From positions 30,890,134 through 30,954,133 of the forward strand of contig NC_077239.1 in assembly GCF_947179165.1 (NCBI RefSeq): 64,000 nt of DNA, in the 5' to 3' direction. Below are positions 11,230 to 24,000 of the stretch, in pieces. The position numbers were made by a program, and so were the translations under genes. Origin of the DNA: Solanum dulcamara (Eukaryota > Streptophyta > Magnoliopsida > Solanales > Solanaceae). Under the pieces are notes generated by a model that searched no databases, was not told the origin of the DNA, and saw only the letters and a program-made list of their open reading frames with translations. How positions within the stretch are numbered: position 1 is the stretch's first letter; every line of letters starts with the position of its first letter.

Positions 11230-13565
11230 GTCAGGGCTCTAAGCTCCTGGATGCTACCCCAACACCTCAAACCTCTTGCATTCTATTCACAGTATTATCA
11301 TTTAATAAATTCTTTTGACATCCATGGTATTTCCAATTAACAATTACTCGAAGAATGCAAGTGAGTATGACCCGTACATGGTATTACTTTCATTTTTGGG
11401 GAGGTTGGCAACTCAATTTTCTTTTCCGAAACCCCATGATTCATTGATCACTTTTCTTGGCAAATGATTCATGAATCCACTTTGCCTCAACATGATCAGG
11501 AATAAATCCAACATAGGCTATATGGAGGGTATAGACTCACAATCTTCAAAAACTAGCAAGTTGCAGTCATAAACATTCATGACTCCCTCGTACAAGAGGA
11601 TCTCAAGAGTCGCAAAATGTTTTTCTCTAAACACATGATTCCCAAAATCTTTCTTGCTATCCAATCTATGCCATTGGGAAATTTTCTCTTCCCTCTAACA
11701 TAGTTAAGAAGATCTTCATCCCATTTAAAAGATACAAGGAACTCGTTTAAGCTTCTGCCACCAAGAGTTGTTGCTTCATCGCAAATTTTTTGGTAAGATC
11801 TTCTGAAGGAAGTATAAAAGTTTAGATCTAAGATTTTATCCCATGCATCATAGTGCTCATTGAATCAGATTTGCCTCTCCCGCATGAGGCAAATAATTCC
11901 ATCAATATACTAAAATAATAAGAAATTTTAGTTAGTCATGATTGAAAATGTAAAACAAAGAAATCACATTTGGAAAAACTTACCCAGTACTCCCACCATT
12001 CATCCATAGTTGTCATCTTCCTGAAATCCTCTCCATCAAGGTAGTGCATTTTGTACATTTTGCGCTCCTCTGATTTCAGGACTGCCGTCAATTTGTTCTT
12101 TTTCTGGCAATAATTTGTAAATATTCACCGACTTTAGATCCTCCCTTGTGGCCATCGGTAATTCTCCAATATCTTTTATTTTCATATTGGATAATGCCTT
12201 AGCAATGAACTTTCTAATCCTCTTAGCTTGAGAAGTATTAAATGGACCCCCAGCTTCTTTGATGGAATGACACCCCTCTTGGATTGCAGTTGTTTAACAG
12301 CCTCAGTCAATGCATCAAGAGTCTTCAGAACATTATCGTGTTTAGTCGCGTACTTCTCACATTGACAGGAACAACCTTTTTTGGTAGAAATATTCATTGT
12401 ACACCCTAAACGTTGTGGAAGTGAATGAAAAAAATCTTCAGCCATATCCCCATGAACACTAGCACCACCAACACCATCCCCTACTTTTTCAGCCCCAAAC
12501 TCACCAGACCGTACAACTGCGTCAACCATATCCTCATTTTAAAAATCACGCTGACTAGAATCAACTAGCCTCATTTTGATTGTTGTTGCTCCATCCAATT
12601 CTCTTTTAATACTATCCACCATATGATCAAATAGGGTATCAACAAGACCTAGAGTAACGACTAATGGCATTTGCAGCTCTTTTTCTATTAATACAAGCCA
12701 CGGATGCACAACCTATAATAAAATATGAGTATGTGAGGTAACCATACCAATTTTTTAAGCCAACATATGACAGTCATGCTTCAACATATGTTTTACCAAT
12801 CACAAAATATTATTCATAATTGGCAACATGTGACAGTTATGGTTACAACATATCAGTCCTAAGTTGCAACATATCGCCTACCAGTTGTAAGTGTACTAAT
12901 ATACTCATCATATATTGAGCCATCTCAGTCTGAATTTACAACATGTTAGGCATATGTTGTGAATTAAGGATATTATGTTTCAACATCTGACTATTCTTTC
13001 ATGAACTTGTTCTTATTGCATCATCTGATGGATTAAAAAGATTCAAAGGATTCTTGTTATTTTTGACAGACAACTATCTCAAGATTCATGGGGTTGATAG
13101 CTCTTCCTTGGAAATTACCTGTTGCCTCAAATGAGGAATGGCTTCAAATGCCCAGGCCTAAAAAAAACGATATCAACAAATAGACTATTACATTATTCAA
13201 TAAGATATGAAAACACACCAAAGATGATATGTATTTACCATGAAAGCCCATGGAAATCCATACAAGTTGGTCATCTTTAAAGATAATGGAGCCAACATGT
13301 ATTTGACATTAAAATTAATATAGCTTTCATGACCCCAAGGATAGTTGTTGAAAGCATCGATATCCTCCGAGAACTTCACCAAATTAATGGGGATGTTGTT
13401 GTTAAGATCTTTAGGAAAAAGTATATTATGTACAAACCAAAGTAAGCACAATGACTCCTTTTGCATCTTTGAAACATTTTCCCCGCTCAACAGAGCTACC
13501 AATTTTGGATTCTTGAAGCTTAGACCAACAAGGCACACCAAGTCCTTATCATCTGACTTATCTTT
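11230..13565 (-). pseudogene. DUF1985 / Ulp1-like C48 cysteine protease gene of a Mutator-type element
   Basis: Ulp1-like C48 proteases cleave SUMO-type modifiers, and plant genomes carry many copies inside MULE transposons. Reading 5' to 3' on the minus strand: the DUF1985 exon (13541-13239) has LCLLWFVHNILFPKDL, FNNYPWGHESY and NLYGFPWAFM. An 81-bp GT-AG intron (13238-13158) follows in phase. AWAFEAIPHLRQQV resumes at 13157. Then come a Cys-rich, coiled-coil part (12529-12182; CSCQCEKYATKHD, SKRGVIPSKK), a WWEYW segment near 12000, YIDGIICLMRERQI, and a protease-like region with KHF, VYDCN and YSLAF near 11600-11370. Stops and frameshifts are frequent. In the protease core the His and Asp positions look kept, but the expected Cys is Tyr (TAC, 11376-11374). 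The N-terminus is cut off by the LTR at 13566. Confidence 0.75.
12770..13000. repeat. TGTTGCAACA palindrome array 3, inside the Ulp1-like gene
   Basis: TTGCAAC/ACATATG-type units ('gttacaacatatcagtc', 'agttgcaacatatcgcc') lie between the DUF1985 exons and the coiled-coil part, probably in an intron. They are more degenerate than those at 6.8 kb. Confidence 0.6.
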
Positions 13566-16500
13566 TGTAATGACCCTCCAGGTTATTTTTGAATTTAAGC
13601 ATTCATTCCATCATTTAGAGAATTCTTTTAGCAACCCTAAGTCATTTATGACTTGCTGGCACTGACTGTTTGGTCTCCTTGCCGTTTGTTTGGGTTTTAG
13701 GCCCATTTTCCTGTTTTGGAGCCTTTATAACTTAAAAAATTGACTTCAGTCATAACTTCAGGAAAAAAACCTCAGAACAAAATTCTAATGGTTCCATCAG
13801 CTTTGGAATGGTCAAATGAGGATAGTAGCATGGTCGAGACGAGTACCGAGGTAATCGGTATGAGTTTAGGAATATTTCACACTTTTGCCTTAGAAATTTG
13901 GCCTATAGTTGGCTTTGGTCAACATTCTTGAAAAACATGCTTGGATGAAAATTCTGACAACTTAGCTCCAAAATATCAAGTTTGGTCTAGAATGACCCTT
14001 CGTTCACTTCTCGAAGCTTCCAATCTAATCCCGAGGCCTGTTGTGGAAATAGGCACAAAATAAAACTTGGGTGTGGGACCAACTTTTCATTAAAATAACC
14101 TCATATGGGAATTTTAAATGTCCCATTGAGTTTGGAACATCGAATTTAGTAGGATATCATATCTTATTTGTGTGCACGGGGTATCGAATGAATCTCGAGG
14201 ACCCCATTGGAGGATTTGGCATGCTAAGATCTTTCTTGCACCAGCTGTGCCTGGTGCCGTTTCTTAAGAGACTCCTGGTCACTAAAGTGAGTGCCACTAA
14301 AGCGGCCAAGAGCTCGCTAAAGCGACCAGCCTTTTTGGGTGGGTATCCCTTAAGCGACAGCCCTGTCGTTAAAGCAACTGGTCTCTTAAGCGACCTGCCA
14401 ATGCTAAAGTGATGCCCACCTTTTAGGAGGGTGTCTCTTAAGATATCATCGGGTGGTCACTTTTGCGACACCTGAGGGTCGTTCTTAAGACCCATTTTTT
14501 AGATTTGATATTAAATTTCAAACTTTATTTTCTCCTTCAATATTTAGGCTATTTGGGTGATTCAAAAGGCTAACTTGTGTAGATTTTTTAGGGTCACCCA
14601 GTGGTGTGTTCAAAATATGGAGTTGAATTTTCCTTTAAGGTAATTTCTCCTTTCTCTTGAGTTTCTAGCGTTCTTGAGCTTGTAGTCGATCATGAATACA
14701 TGTTAGGTTTGAGGCTTATTTGGTGTGTGAATTATGTTTCTTTTTGGAACATGAGATAGGGGTAGTATTTGGAACCTATTCTCGAATTCAATTCCATGAG
14801 TTACGGAGCAGGTCCCCCAATTCCTGAGTTTTGACTCCGAAATTAGTCCGTCTCTGAATTCGATAATTTTAGTGTCATAGAGACTGTATTAATGTTGTGA
14901 TTCTTTTTATTGATAGCGTAGTAGAATAGGCCACTTAGAAAAGAAAACCTTTAATTTCATGAGTTGGAGCACACACGATCGGCCTATAGGTAGGCTATGA
15001 TTTTCCCCTCGTGAGACTGAACATTTTAGGCAATGGTAAAACCTTCAATTTCATGAGTTGGAGCACACACGATCGGCCTATAGGTAGGCTATGATTTTCC
15101 CCTCATCAGACTGAGCATTTTAGGTAATGGTATATTGATTTGTTTACGATTGTAGGGGTTGAGTGTCAAGCATGCTAAATTCCTAGAATTTCTATCCTAG
15201 GCACTATTTTGGGAAATTATTGGACTGTGTAAGAATGATTCTTGCTCTTATCGTTCAGTCCAGCCTTATGTTGTATGATTTGCCTATGATTATTTGTTTT
15301 GAAGCATGTTGGGCCTTAGTCTAGGCTTAGATTAGTGATTGTCGTAAAGTTACGTGATTTTGGTGCCGTTGGGCCTTAGAGTTTCTTCGATGTTATTTCA
15401 GACTGTTAGCTATCTATAGACAGATATAGAAGACTTGAGTCTGATAGTCTGAGCCTTAGCTAGGTAGTAACACAACTTGTGACCTTACCTTCATAAATAT
15501 TTTATTCTCACCTCGGTCCTGTTTGGCTTGGTTCTTAATTTTTGGAAGTCTCCTCGACGATTTGGGTTAAATATTGTTTGGGCTAGAGTGGTGCATTGAT
15601 GACACTCAATTTGGGGGTACTTCCTATAATGCTCGGTTGGTTGCTGATTCTAATAAAGTTCAAACCCTTAGCTACAGATACCCGGTTCAAGCTCGTGGTC
15701 TATCTTACTTGTGTCTAGTTTGTTGGCTATAGTTACCCAGTTAAAGTCTGTGGTCCATCTTACTTATGTTCGGCTCCTTAGCTATAGTTACCCGGTTGAA
15801 GTCCATGGTCTAGCTTCCTGTGTTCGACTTTTAGGTACAGTTACTTGGTTAAGGTTTGTAGTCTAGCCTACTCGTGTCAACTCATTAGCTACAGTTACCC
15901 GATTGAAGTCTTTGGTCCATCTTACACGTGGTTCAATTTCTGATTCCCTGATGAATCTTCAGTTCAATGTCTCCATATACTCTCAGCTTTAGCTTAAGGT
16001 ATTAGATTTAGGGAATGGTTCGGTTCAACTCTGGGTAATGGTGATATTATTAGAATCCATTTGGCTCCTTCTAATTTACTTCAGCTTTTCTTTGATCCTG
16101 TCAGGCTTATGAGGGTTCGTTCAGGTTGTTACCTTATACTTGTGCATGAGCGTACCCATCGGGTTTATGGTAGACCGACGGATTTAGCTAGATTCTTTCT
16201 CTTTATTTGCTGAGTACGCTCGTGTACATACCTACATTTACTTCTTGTCTTGTCTTGGGTTATGATCATTCACTCATATTTCAGTTTACTTTTATTTATC
16301 TTGGCAGTCGGCCTATGATGCCTACTGGGTACCTATTGTTTTGGTACTCATACTACACTCTGCATCTGTTTTTATTATGCAAGTCTGAGTACTAGCTACC
16401 GATATTGATTCAATCCATCTGTGGTCATGATCAGAGGCGAGGGTGAGCACGTTGTGTCTTGATTTACCCGTCTCCTTATGTATATACACTTTGACTGTCT

Positions 16501-16786
16501 TTTGTATTATGAGACACCTCTGTTTCTGTGGTCCACCTTTGGGACTTGTACTCTTTTTACTAGTAGCTTTGTACATGTGACTTTCAGGTTCTGGGAGAGA
16601 TCTTTTTATTTGTATATATTTAGTTGCTTCCGCCCTTTCTTGTATGTTTCTGTTATTTCCTTACTATTTTAGATTATATTGCTAGTACTATGATGTCCCA
16701 TTACTCGTAGTTTTAGGATATGGGTTGGCTTACCTACCAATGGGTCGAATAGGCGTCATCATGACCTGAGAAATCGAATTGTGATA
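13566..16786 (+). mobile_element. Gypsy LTR, family A, with adjacent primer site
   Basis: It starts TGTAATGACCC and ends GTGATA (expected GTGACA), directly before a primer-binding site and a gag start, so it is a 5' LTR of 3221 bp. It is related in blocks to the LTR at 18304 but too diverged over most of its length to be that element's partner. It abuts and truncates the 5' side of the Ulp1-like gene. A duplicated block ('gagcacacacgatcggccta') lies at 14966 and 15059, and a minisatellite at 15640-15935. Confidence 0.75.
15640..15935. repeat. Minisatellite in LTR A, ~60-bp unit, about 5 copies
   Basis: Recurring blocks read TAGCTACAGTTACCCGGTT then GAAGTC-GTGGTC-ATCTTAC, at about 15667, 15729, 15780, 15835 and 15887. 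Units are diverged and vary in length. Confidence 0.75.
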
Positions 16787-16788
16787 AG

Positions 16789-16800
16789 TTGGTATCAGAT
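16789..16800 (+). promoter_or_regulatory. Retrotransposon primer-binding site (tRNA-iMet type)
   Basis: TTGGTATCAGAT lies three bases after the LTR end. The usual plant initiator-Met tRNA complement is TGGTATCAGAGC, so the 3' part is slightly altered. Confidence 0.8.
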
Positions 16801-16992
16801 CCCCAGTTCCACCGATCTCACTTGTATAGAGCTAATGACTAGTAGAGTTCTACGGACTGACGCATAGACATCTGTTACTTATCCTTGGGAGGATACATGA
16901 TGTCTTTAGGAACGTGTCTCTTTTGTATCACTATCGTGCAATATGTATCTTGTTAGTTTCTGGAAATCTCACTTGTTCCATTCTTATACAGG

Positions 16993-17466
16993 ATGGCTTG
17001 CACGTGCGCTGGAGGTAGGGGCTGATCGTAGGGTCATACTAGGGTTGCAACACCAGGTCAAGACCAAGAGCAGACTCTAGAACTGATAGAGAGCTTGTCC
17101 ATTGATCTAGAAATTATCCCCAGCGTAATACTTGTGCATAGTTTTGCTAAGCCAGGTCAGTATCATGGTTTTATGCTACCTCCAGGTAGAGGCAGTGCTC
17201 AGAGAGTTGCTGGTGATGCTTCAAGTGTTCAGGCCGAGGTTGGTCATGATCCATTCCATGCTTCCATGAGTCAGTCTAAGGCCGAAGATCTAGTTATTGG
17301 TGAGATTAGCTTGATTTTTGGTTTTGCCACATATTATTTATTTGGTGTGGTTTTGGGGTTGTTATACCTATATGTGTCTATTTGGCTTGTTAGTTATCTC
17401 CTCATTATTGTGACTGCCTTATCTGGACTCATGTGCGTGTGTTTTAGCACTGTAGCATTTTTTTAG
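16993..17466 (+). pseudogene. Gypsy gag N-terminal fragment
   Basis: Gag forms the particle that packages element RNA. ATG 16993 opens a short Gly/Arg-type N-terminus as in many gypsy gags, with in-frame stops at 17023 and 17029. The frame then stays open to 17466 (GQDQEQTLELIESL, LPPGRGSAQRV), but after about 17320 it turns hydrophobic and no longer looks like gag. No matrix or capsid core, zinc knuckle or pol was found downstream. The interior is therefore truncated. Confidence 0.55.
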
Positions 17467-18303
17467 TAGTAGATCGAGTAAGTCAATTTCTTATTTTGAG
17501 TAGTGGCGGTTGAGCAACTCCCCATGCCTTGTATTGGTAGTTCTATTCCAAGTTTGCGGACAGGCTAGTTAGCTTTTCCTTTTTGTCCTTTACCATTGAT
17601 TAGTAAACCCCTCTCTGCCATTATAATTTTCTTGGCTTAGACGATTATCCTCATTACTTTGCATCAATTGGTTCATAGTTGAAAGGTTGGTTGTCAAGGT
17701 AGTATGTGATAGAGGTGTAGTATCTTTGGAGTTACAGTAGATTCTAGTTGTTGATTCCTCTTTATGCCTTATTGGTATTTCTAGTCCTTAGACTGCAGAG
17801 TTGAGGTTTACTCTCTTTTACCTACTTGGTGGGGAAGTTGGTTGGTAATCTCACATACAAGATGGGGTCAAAGTAATTCGTGGAGTATGGGATTTTGAAT
17901 TTGTTCAGGATAGAAAGCTTGATTTTAACATATTTGGTAGATTGTGGTCAGTTGTCCATGCTTGTAAGTCGCCTATCGGATTGGTTTACTTAGACTAGGA
18001 TGGTTGGCTCAGACTTGAGGTGGCAGAGTGGTTTGGAGGCACCTAGTGCCGGTGTTTCGAAAGTCCCTATGATTGGAGTAAGTCGGTAGAGCTGGACTTA
18101 GTGCGGTCTTGTCCTTTATGGGGTAAATTGGTCTTTTGAAGTGGAGTGTTCAATTTCAAATGGTGTTGGCAGTATTGTTCGACCCGAGAGGGTGTCCGAG
18201 GGTCTGGCGAAGCGTGCAGGACCGGAACCCTCATCCTTTCATGCCTCCAGGCTGTGACTATAGTTTTACTTTCGTGGATGGAAGTTCTTTTAGTAGTGGA
18301 TAA
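17467..18303. other. Decayed or unrelated DNA between two gypsy LTRs
   Basis: No domain was recognised on either strand. It could be the remnant of the internal region of the element whose 5' LTR is at 13566. There is no clear polypurine tract before the LTR at 18304. Confidence 0.35.
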
Positions 18304-21064
18304 TGTAATGACCCTAAAGGTCATTTTAGAATTTTTTTCATGAAATAACCATTTTACCCTTCCCTTAAGTTGCCCCGAGTTGTACTTGATTGGTATCGGT
18401 TCTTGGTTTTACAAAATCTTATGAAAAGTTGAGTCTTTTAAAATTTTTAGGTTTTCATAAGCTTTAAGTGTTCAAAATTATATTTGGGGTCAACCAGACC
18501 TACGGGTCTCGGAATGAAATTTCATGGATTCCAACAGCTTCGAAATATGGAAATTGGTCTAGAAGAGTTTACGGAATCAACTTTGGAGTTGTAACGAAGA
18601 TTTGAAATCTTGAGTTGGGAATTTGAGAAATTTTAGGCCAAGGTAAGACTTTGGTCAACTTTCAGAGTTTTGATGCTCGGAATGGAATTTTGATGACACC
18701 GTTGGATTTAGAGGATGGTTTTTGGTCTAGAAGAACTGTTGGTTGAATTTTTAGAGGTCCCGAGTCCTTTTTGGTATTTTGAAGGCATAAGTTGGTTTAG
18801 TTGCGACTTTTCGAGTTCCAGGTCAAAGAGACCTCAAATTTGAATTCTGATAGTAACATTAGCTCGGAAATGGCCAAATTAGGCTAATAGCATTGTTGGC
18901 ATGAATATCGGGGCAATCAATATTAGTTTGGGGCTATTTGGCGCTTTTGACTTAAAAAGTTGGCTTATGGTTGACTTTGACAACCATTCTTGGAAAACAC
19001 ACTCGGATAAAAATTCTGACAGTGCGGTTAGTTTCAAAATATTGAGTTTATTCTAGAACAACCCTTCGTTTGCTTTGCGAGACTTTCGATTTAATCTCGA
19101 GGTCCATTGTGGAATTTGGCTTAAATTGACACTTGGGTGTGGGACCCACTTTTTATTAAAATTACTTGTATGAGAATTTAAATGCGCCATTGATTCTGGA
19201 ACGTTGAATTTTATGGAGTAACATATCTCATTTGCGAGCACGGGGTTCCGAATGAATCTCGAGCATCCCGTTGGAGATTTTGGACTGTGCCAAAAATCGG
19301 TGTTGCAGCACTGCCGCTGGTGTCCCATTTTTGTGTATTTTCCCCAACTTAAAAAACCCCATAACTTGAGTTCTAGAGCTCCAAATTGGATGATTCAAAA
19401 GGAAAACTTGTGAGATTTTTCAAAAAAACGTGTTGGGGAGCTCGTAAACTAATTTAGGTCATTCGATTGAGGTAAAATCTCGATTTTAGTTGCCACACAG
19501 GGTATTTTTGAAGAGAAATCTTTAAGAACTTTGAGAATTTTTTTCTTGGTTTATATGAACCAATTTTAGCGATTCATGGGTCTAACCTGAAGGAAATTTC
19601 ATAAAAAATCCATTGGTGTGCTCGAAATCTTGAGGGGAGCTTTGTGTGAGGTAAATGTACACAATTAGTTGTTGTCTTTTGACATTTTCGAGGTGTGTTA
19701 AATTTTGAGGTCTTGTTTCTTGATCATTTTAGGCCTATTTTCTATGATAAGAGCCTAATTTGTTGGTCTTTCTGCAAGGAACGTCGTGGTATGATTAGTT
19801 TCATTCATTGAAGCATCGTTTGAGATGAATTACATCCCTAAGGACTGCCCTCCTTCTTGAATTATCCTTTAATGGTGAAATTATGCATGGGCTAATTTTT
19901 GTGCTTTTTGATCGTCGAATTGTGCTATAAGTTGGAACACAAGTTCTCTAAGCTCAAATGTACCTTTTTACAGAGTCAAATTTGGGATTTCTAATGTGGG
20001 TCCCACAATCCTGTTTTAGACTCAATTTTGGGTCCGTCTCTGAAAAAAATATAAAATTGGTGTCAAAATATCTATATTGATGAGGTGATAACAATTTTTT
20101 AGCTTGGCAGTGATTGGAGATGATTCAAAGGTCGAGATGATCATTTTGGTGGATTTAGAGCGTGCGTGTTCGGCTTGGAGGTAGGCTACGGTCTTCCTCT
20201 TTTGACTGGAATCTAGTAGATAACATGTAGTATATTTTACATGTGACTTAGGGAGTATTTTCTGAGATTAACATTCTCCTCATCCTAATTCGTTTTATTG
20301 TTCCCGGGTGAGCTTTAGGCTAGAATAGTCCCATGAAATCCTTAGATTAGGCTATGGGCCTTGGTTGTGGTGTTGACTTAGCATTATTATCCTATTTAGG
20401 ACTGATATTGATGGCCTTAGGCTAGGTTTGATCCTTAGGTGCTTTATCAGGTGTTTATTGCCCTCTTAGCTACTCGTAGCTTCTGGTAGGGCTTATTATG
20501 GATAGGATACCTGTTATGCTAGTGCCTGAGACCAATGGCTCGTCATAGCTGTATGTTTGGCTTAGTTATGCTCGTATAGAGCTGAGATGGCATATTTTGG
20601 GATAAGGCATCAATCCTAGAGATATTTCTCCCCTATTTAATTTTGAGCTATGTCTCGATTATTTCACTTTTTTAGCAGTAGGCTTATGATGCCATCTTAC
20701 TTGTTATCTATTGTTGGGCCCGAGGCCATATCCAAGAAGCGATTGAATCCCAAGTTAGTCCATTGACTTGTTAGTGTGCTAGGATTTGGTATTTCCTTTT
20801 ATGGTTGTGTGTATCTTGTTTAGATGCTAGTGATGGCATTCTTTCATTTGATTGAGCATATTCACTCGTTTTGTGGTAAGATCCTAGTATTGACATATGA
20901 ATTTTCACTACTACTTTTAAAAAGGCTTTCTCATGCTTTTACTACTTTTAAACAGTTTTTAATGGTAGTCGTACTACCTGAATTACTTGGTCACTAGTTT
21001 CAAAACTTATGAGGTGTTAGGGACGTGCTCCTTTTTCTACTTGAGGCATTAAAGGTATCTGAGA
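18304..21064 (+). mobile_element. Gypsy LTR A2, left part (split by nested element B)
   Basis: It starts TGTAATGACCC with GGTCATTTT. It shares blocks with LTR A: 'gtgtgggacc', 'gaatgaatctcgag', 'attctgaca' and 'aggtaggcta'. It breaks off at 21064, where the nested minus-strand element begins, and I infer that it resumes at 31834-33251. No primer site follows its end, so it is a solo LTR or a 3' LTR remnant. Confidence 0.65.
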
Positions 21065-24000
21065 TGTCACGACCCAACCCCATAGGCCGTGACAGGCGTC
21101 TAAACTGGACACTCGCGTGTACCCTTGCTAACTATAAGTAAACCTGTCTCCTATTTGAGTCATAGTGTGCCAACAGGCAAGATAATATATAGGCCAATGA
21201 GGCTATCATAGCATATCGTCACAATGGTACATACATATATATACACAACCCACACACATATCTGCAGACCTCTAGGAGTAAAACCAGTAACATAAGGCGG
21301 GACAAGGCCCGTGCCGTACCCTTGAACGAACAAATATATACATCAAGGTTCAGTACCAAAAGCTAGGCTCTGACACAATGGAGCTATTCTCAAAACCCTC
21401 TGAGTGGAATCCTAAGCTGGTGGATCCTCAAGTCGTGTGTCTGTACCTGCGGGCATGAAATGCAGCCCCCCTCCTCCGAAGAAGGGGAGGTCAGTACGAT
21501 ATATGTACTGAGTATGTAAAACATAACACATCATAAATGAGACCATAACTGAAACAAGGATGCATGGGACAAGTGTAATAATTAACAAATTAGTGTACAT
21601 GCACCTTAGGACACGTAGTCATATACATCATCATACACTGTGCCCGGCTCACTAAGGAACTCGATATCATAACTATTTTATCATATTACCATATCACCAT
21701 ATCCTCATCTACTTTCATCATGTATATTATTTAATCAGGTCATCATATACAACTTCATATCATCATATACGGTATAATCTTACCGTATATGTCATCATAG
21801 TACATCCGGTCCACTATGGGGCTCGGGGTCACAAGTGTATCCCTATATTTTCATATGCATGCCTACGTAAGTATTCAGACCTTTAGTGAAGGACTCGGTG
21901 AAAGAGTAGTGTGCATAACATACCACACTCGGCCCATTTATGGGACTCGATGCCATTATCACATAGTAAAATATACCGAGGAACATTCGGCCCAATCCAT
22001 AATTTAAAACAATGCCGAGGAACATACGACCCGATACATATTTTCATCATATCATCATATATATATGTATCCGGCCTGGGACTCGGTGAATAACTTCATC
22101 ACATACGGCGTCATCTTATGCTTCAACTTCATCATATATGGCATTTCATCATCGTATACTTTATACATATATATATATACCCATCCTGGGACTCGGTGAA
22201 GGAGTAATAAAGTTGTGCATGATAACGTACCTGGCCCATCGGGGGAATCAGTGAAATAAGGGTTACCGTATGCACGAGTAGAGTAGTGGAGAAACCATAT
22301 GCAACTAAGTCATCTCCTGAGACTCAATGAAACAGTCAAGTGAACCGTCACTTGAAGACCAGGGAAATAATTCTCTGAGGTACCGTTTAGCTGTTATTAG
22401 GGATTTCATCAATTAGGACCTTAGGGACCACAGGCGTGACTTATGCAATCAGACACATAGCTTATGCAATCAGAGATACAGATTATATAATCAGAGACAT
22501 TTCTTTTCTCATAGCCTTTCAGAATAGGAGCTTATATCTCCACTTACTATTCAACATATAGATGGCTCGGGAGTAGTAATCTATCTACTTTAGGACCTTT
22601 AGTATTCAAAAGTGACTACGATTCACGAATTACATCCAAAACCTATAAATGGAATTACCTCTAAACTCATATCATACATCATTTCCCTTACCTTAAGCCC
22701 CTTTCAAAGAGAGAAATAGGCAAGCCTTATATGTACTACTTATCATCCTACAGAAGACTTAAAAGGCGATGACTCCACTTATTGCAGGGGTTCTAACATC
22801 CAGAAGTGAACGAAGGTCTTGAATCATACTCAGATCTCTATGAATGGAATGACTCCCAAGTTTCGTATACAAATAACTTAAGGCTAAGACATGCCAAAAT
22901 AAAAGAAAGGGTAAGCTTCACATACCTTTTGTGGATTAACTGTAATCCAGCTCGCCTTGTTACCTCCTTGACCTATTAACATGAGAGTAATACTGAGGTT
23001 AATAAACTTTTTCTTTACAATTTCCAACTCTACAACCAAGTACCCATAGGAATCATTTCCTTATCCAATACCCTCGACTAGTTTGTTACTAGTTCCGAAG
23101 TTACACAAAGTCGGGCAGCATCTCCCCTATAATTTCAACATCTCCGAGATTTCAAATCATACACAATATCAAAAACCATACCAAAAACAACAATCATAAG
23201 CATATAGACAACTAAACCACCTCAATATTACACAATACAACTCCCAACAACTAGCTCAAAACTATGATGCCAAAATAGAGTTTTTAACCTTTATTTCATA
23301 AAATCTTTAATCATACTAAATGGAGGGTCATGTGGATGCAACCAGAAGCAACCAAACCCTTTTTAAAACACTTTAAATCCCTGAAACAAGCAACCCAACC
23401 AGCTTCACCCGCAGCACCACAACGACAACCCACTACTCGACTTCGATTTAGCTATAACGACTTCAATTTCGTTTGTTTCTAACGTCAAGCATTCTTATGC
23501 AATTTTTCCACTTCCAGCCTTATTTAAGAAATTTAATATATCTCATAACATCATCATAAACTCCAATTTGAAAGGGAAAATCTTACCTTGCCCGAAACTT
23601 TCCAAAACTTGCCTCGGAAGTACCTTTAGCGCGACTAAAACTTTGTGGCTGCTTGCTAACATTTTGGTGCTGCTCCAAACCATAAATTTACATTACTAAC
23701 ATCTTCATAACATCGTGTTATACCCTAGATAATTAATTCACGGAAAGGAATCGGAGACTTACCTTTCTTTCTCCTTGGTCGAACCCACTCTCTCTCTAGT
23801 TTTAGCTTTTTCTTCTCTTCTTTTTTTCTCTAGAAGTCTCTTGAACTAGGAAGATAAATGACTTTCTTATAGATAAGAATGATTCATAACATATATATAT
23901 AGGCTACTTTATGAGGGTGACACGTGTCACCCCCTAAGTGGTGACATGTGTCAAGCCCTAAGTGGTGACACTTGTCAAGCCCTCATTGGGCCAACACATC

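Noticed and set aside
21816..22007. A 63-codon frame conserved at 29230-29421
   Set aside because: Both lie at the same place in sister LTRs of element B. Conservation follows from LTR identity and the solo LTR does not keep it as a gene.
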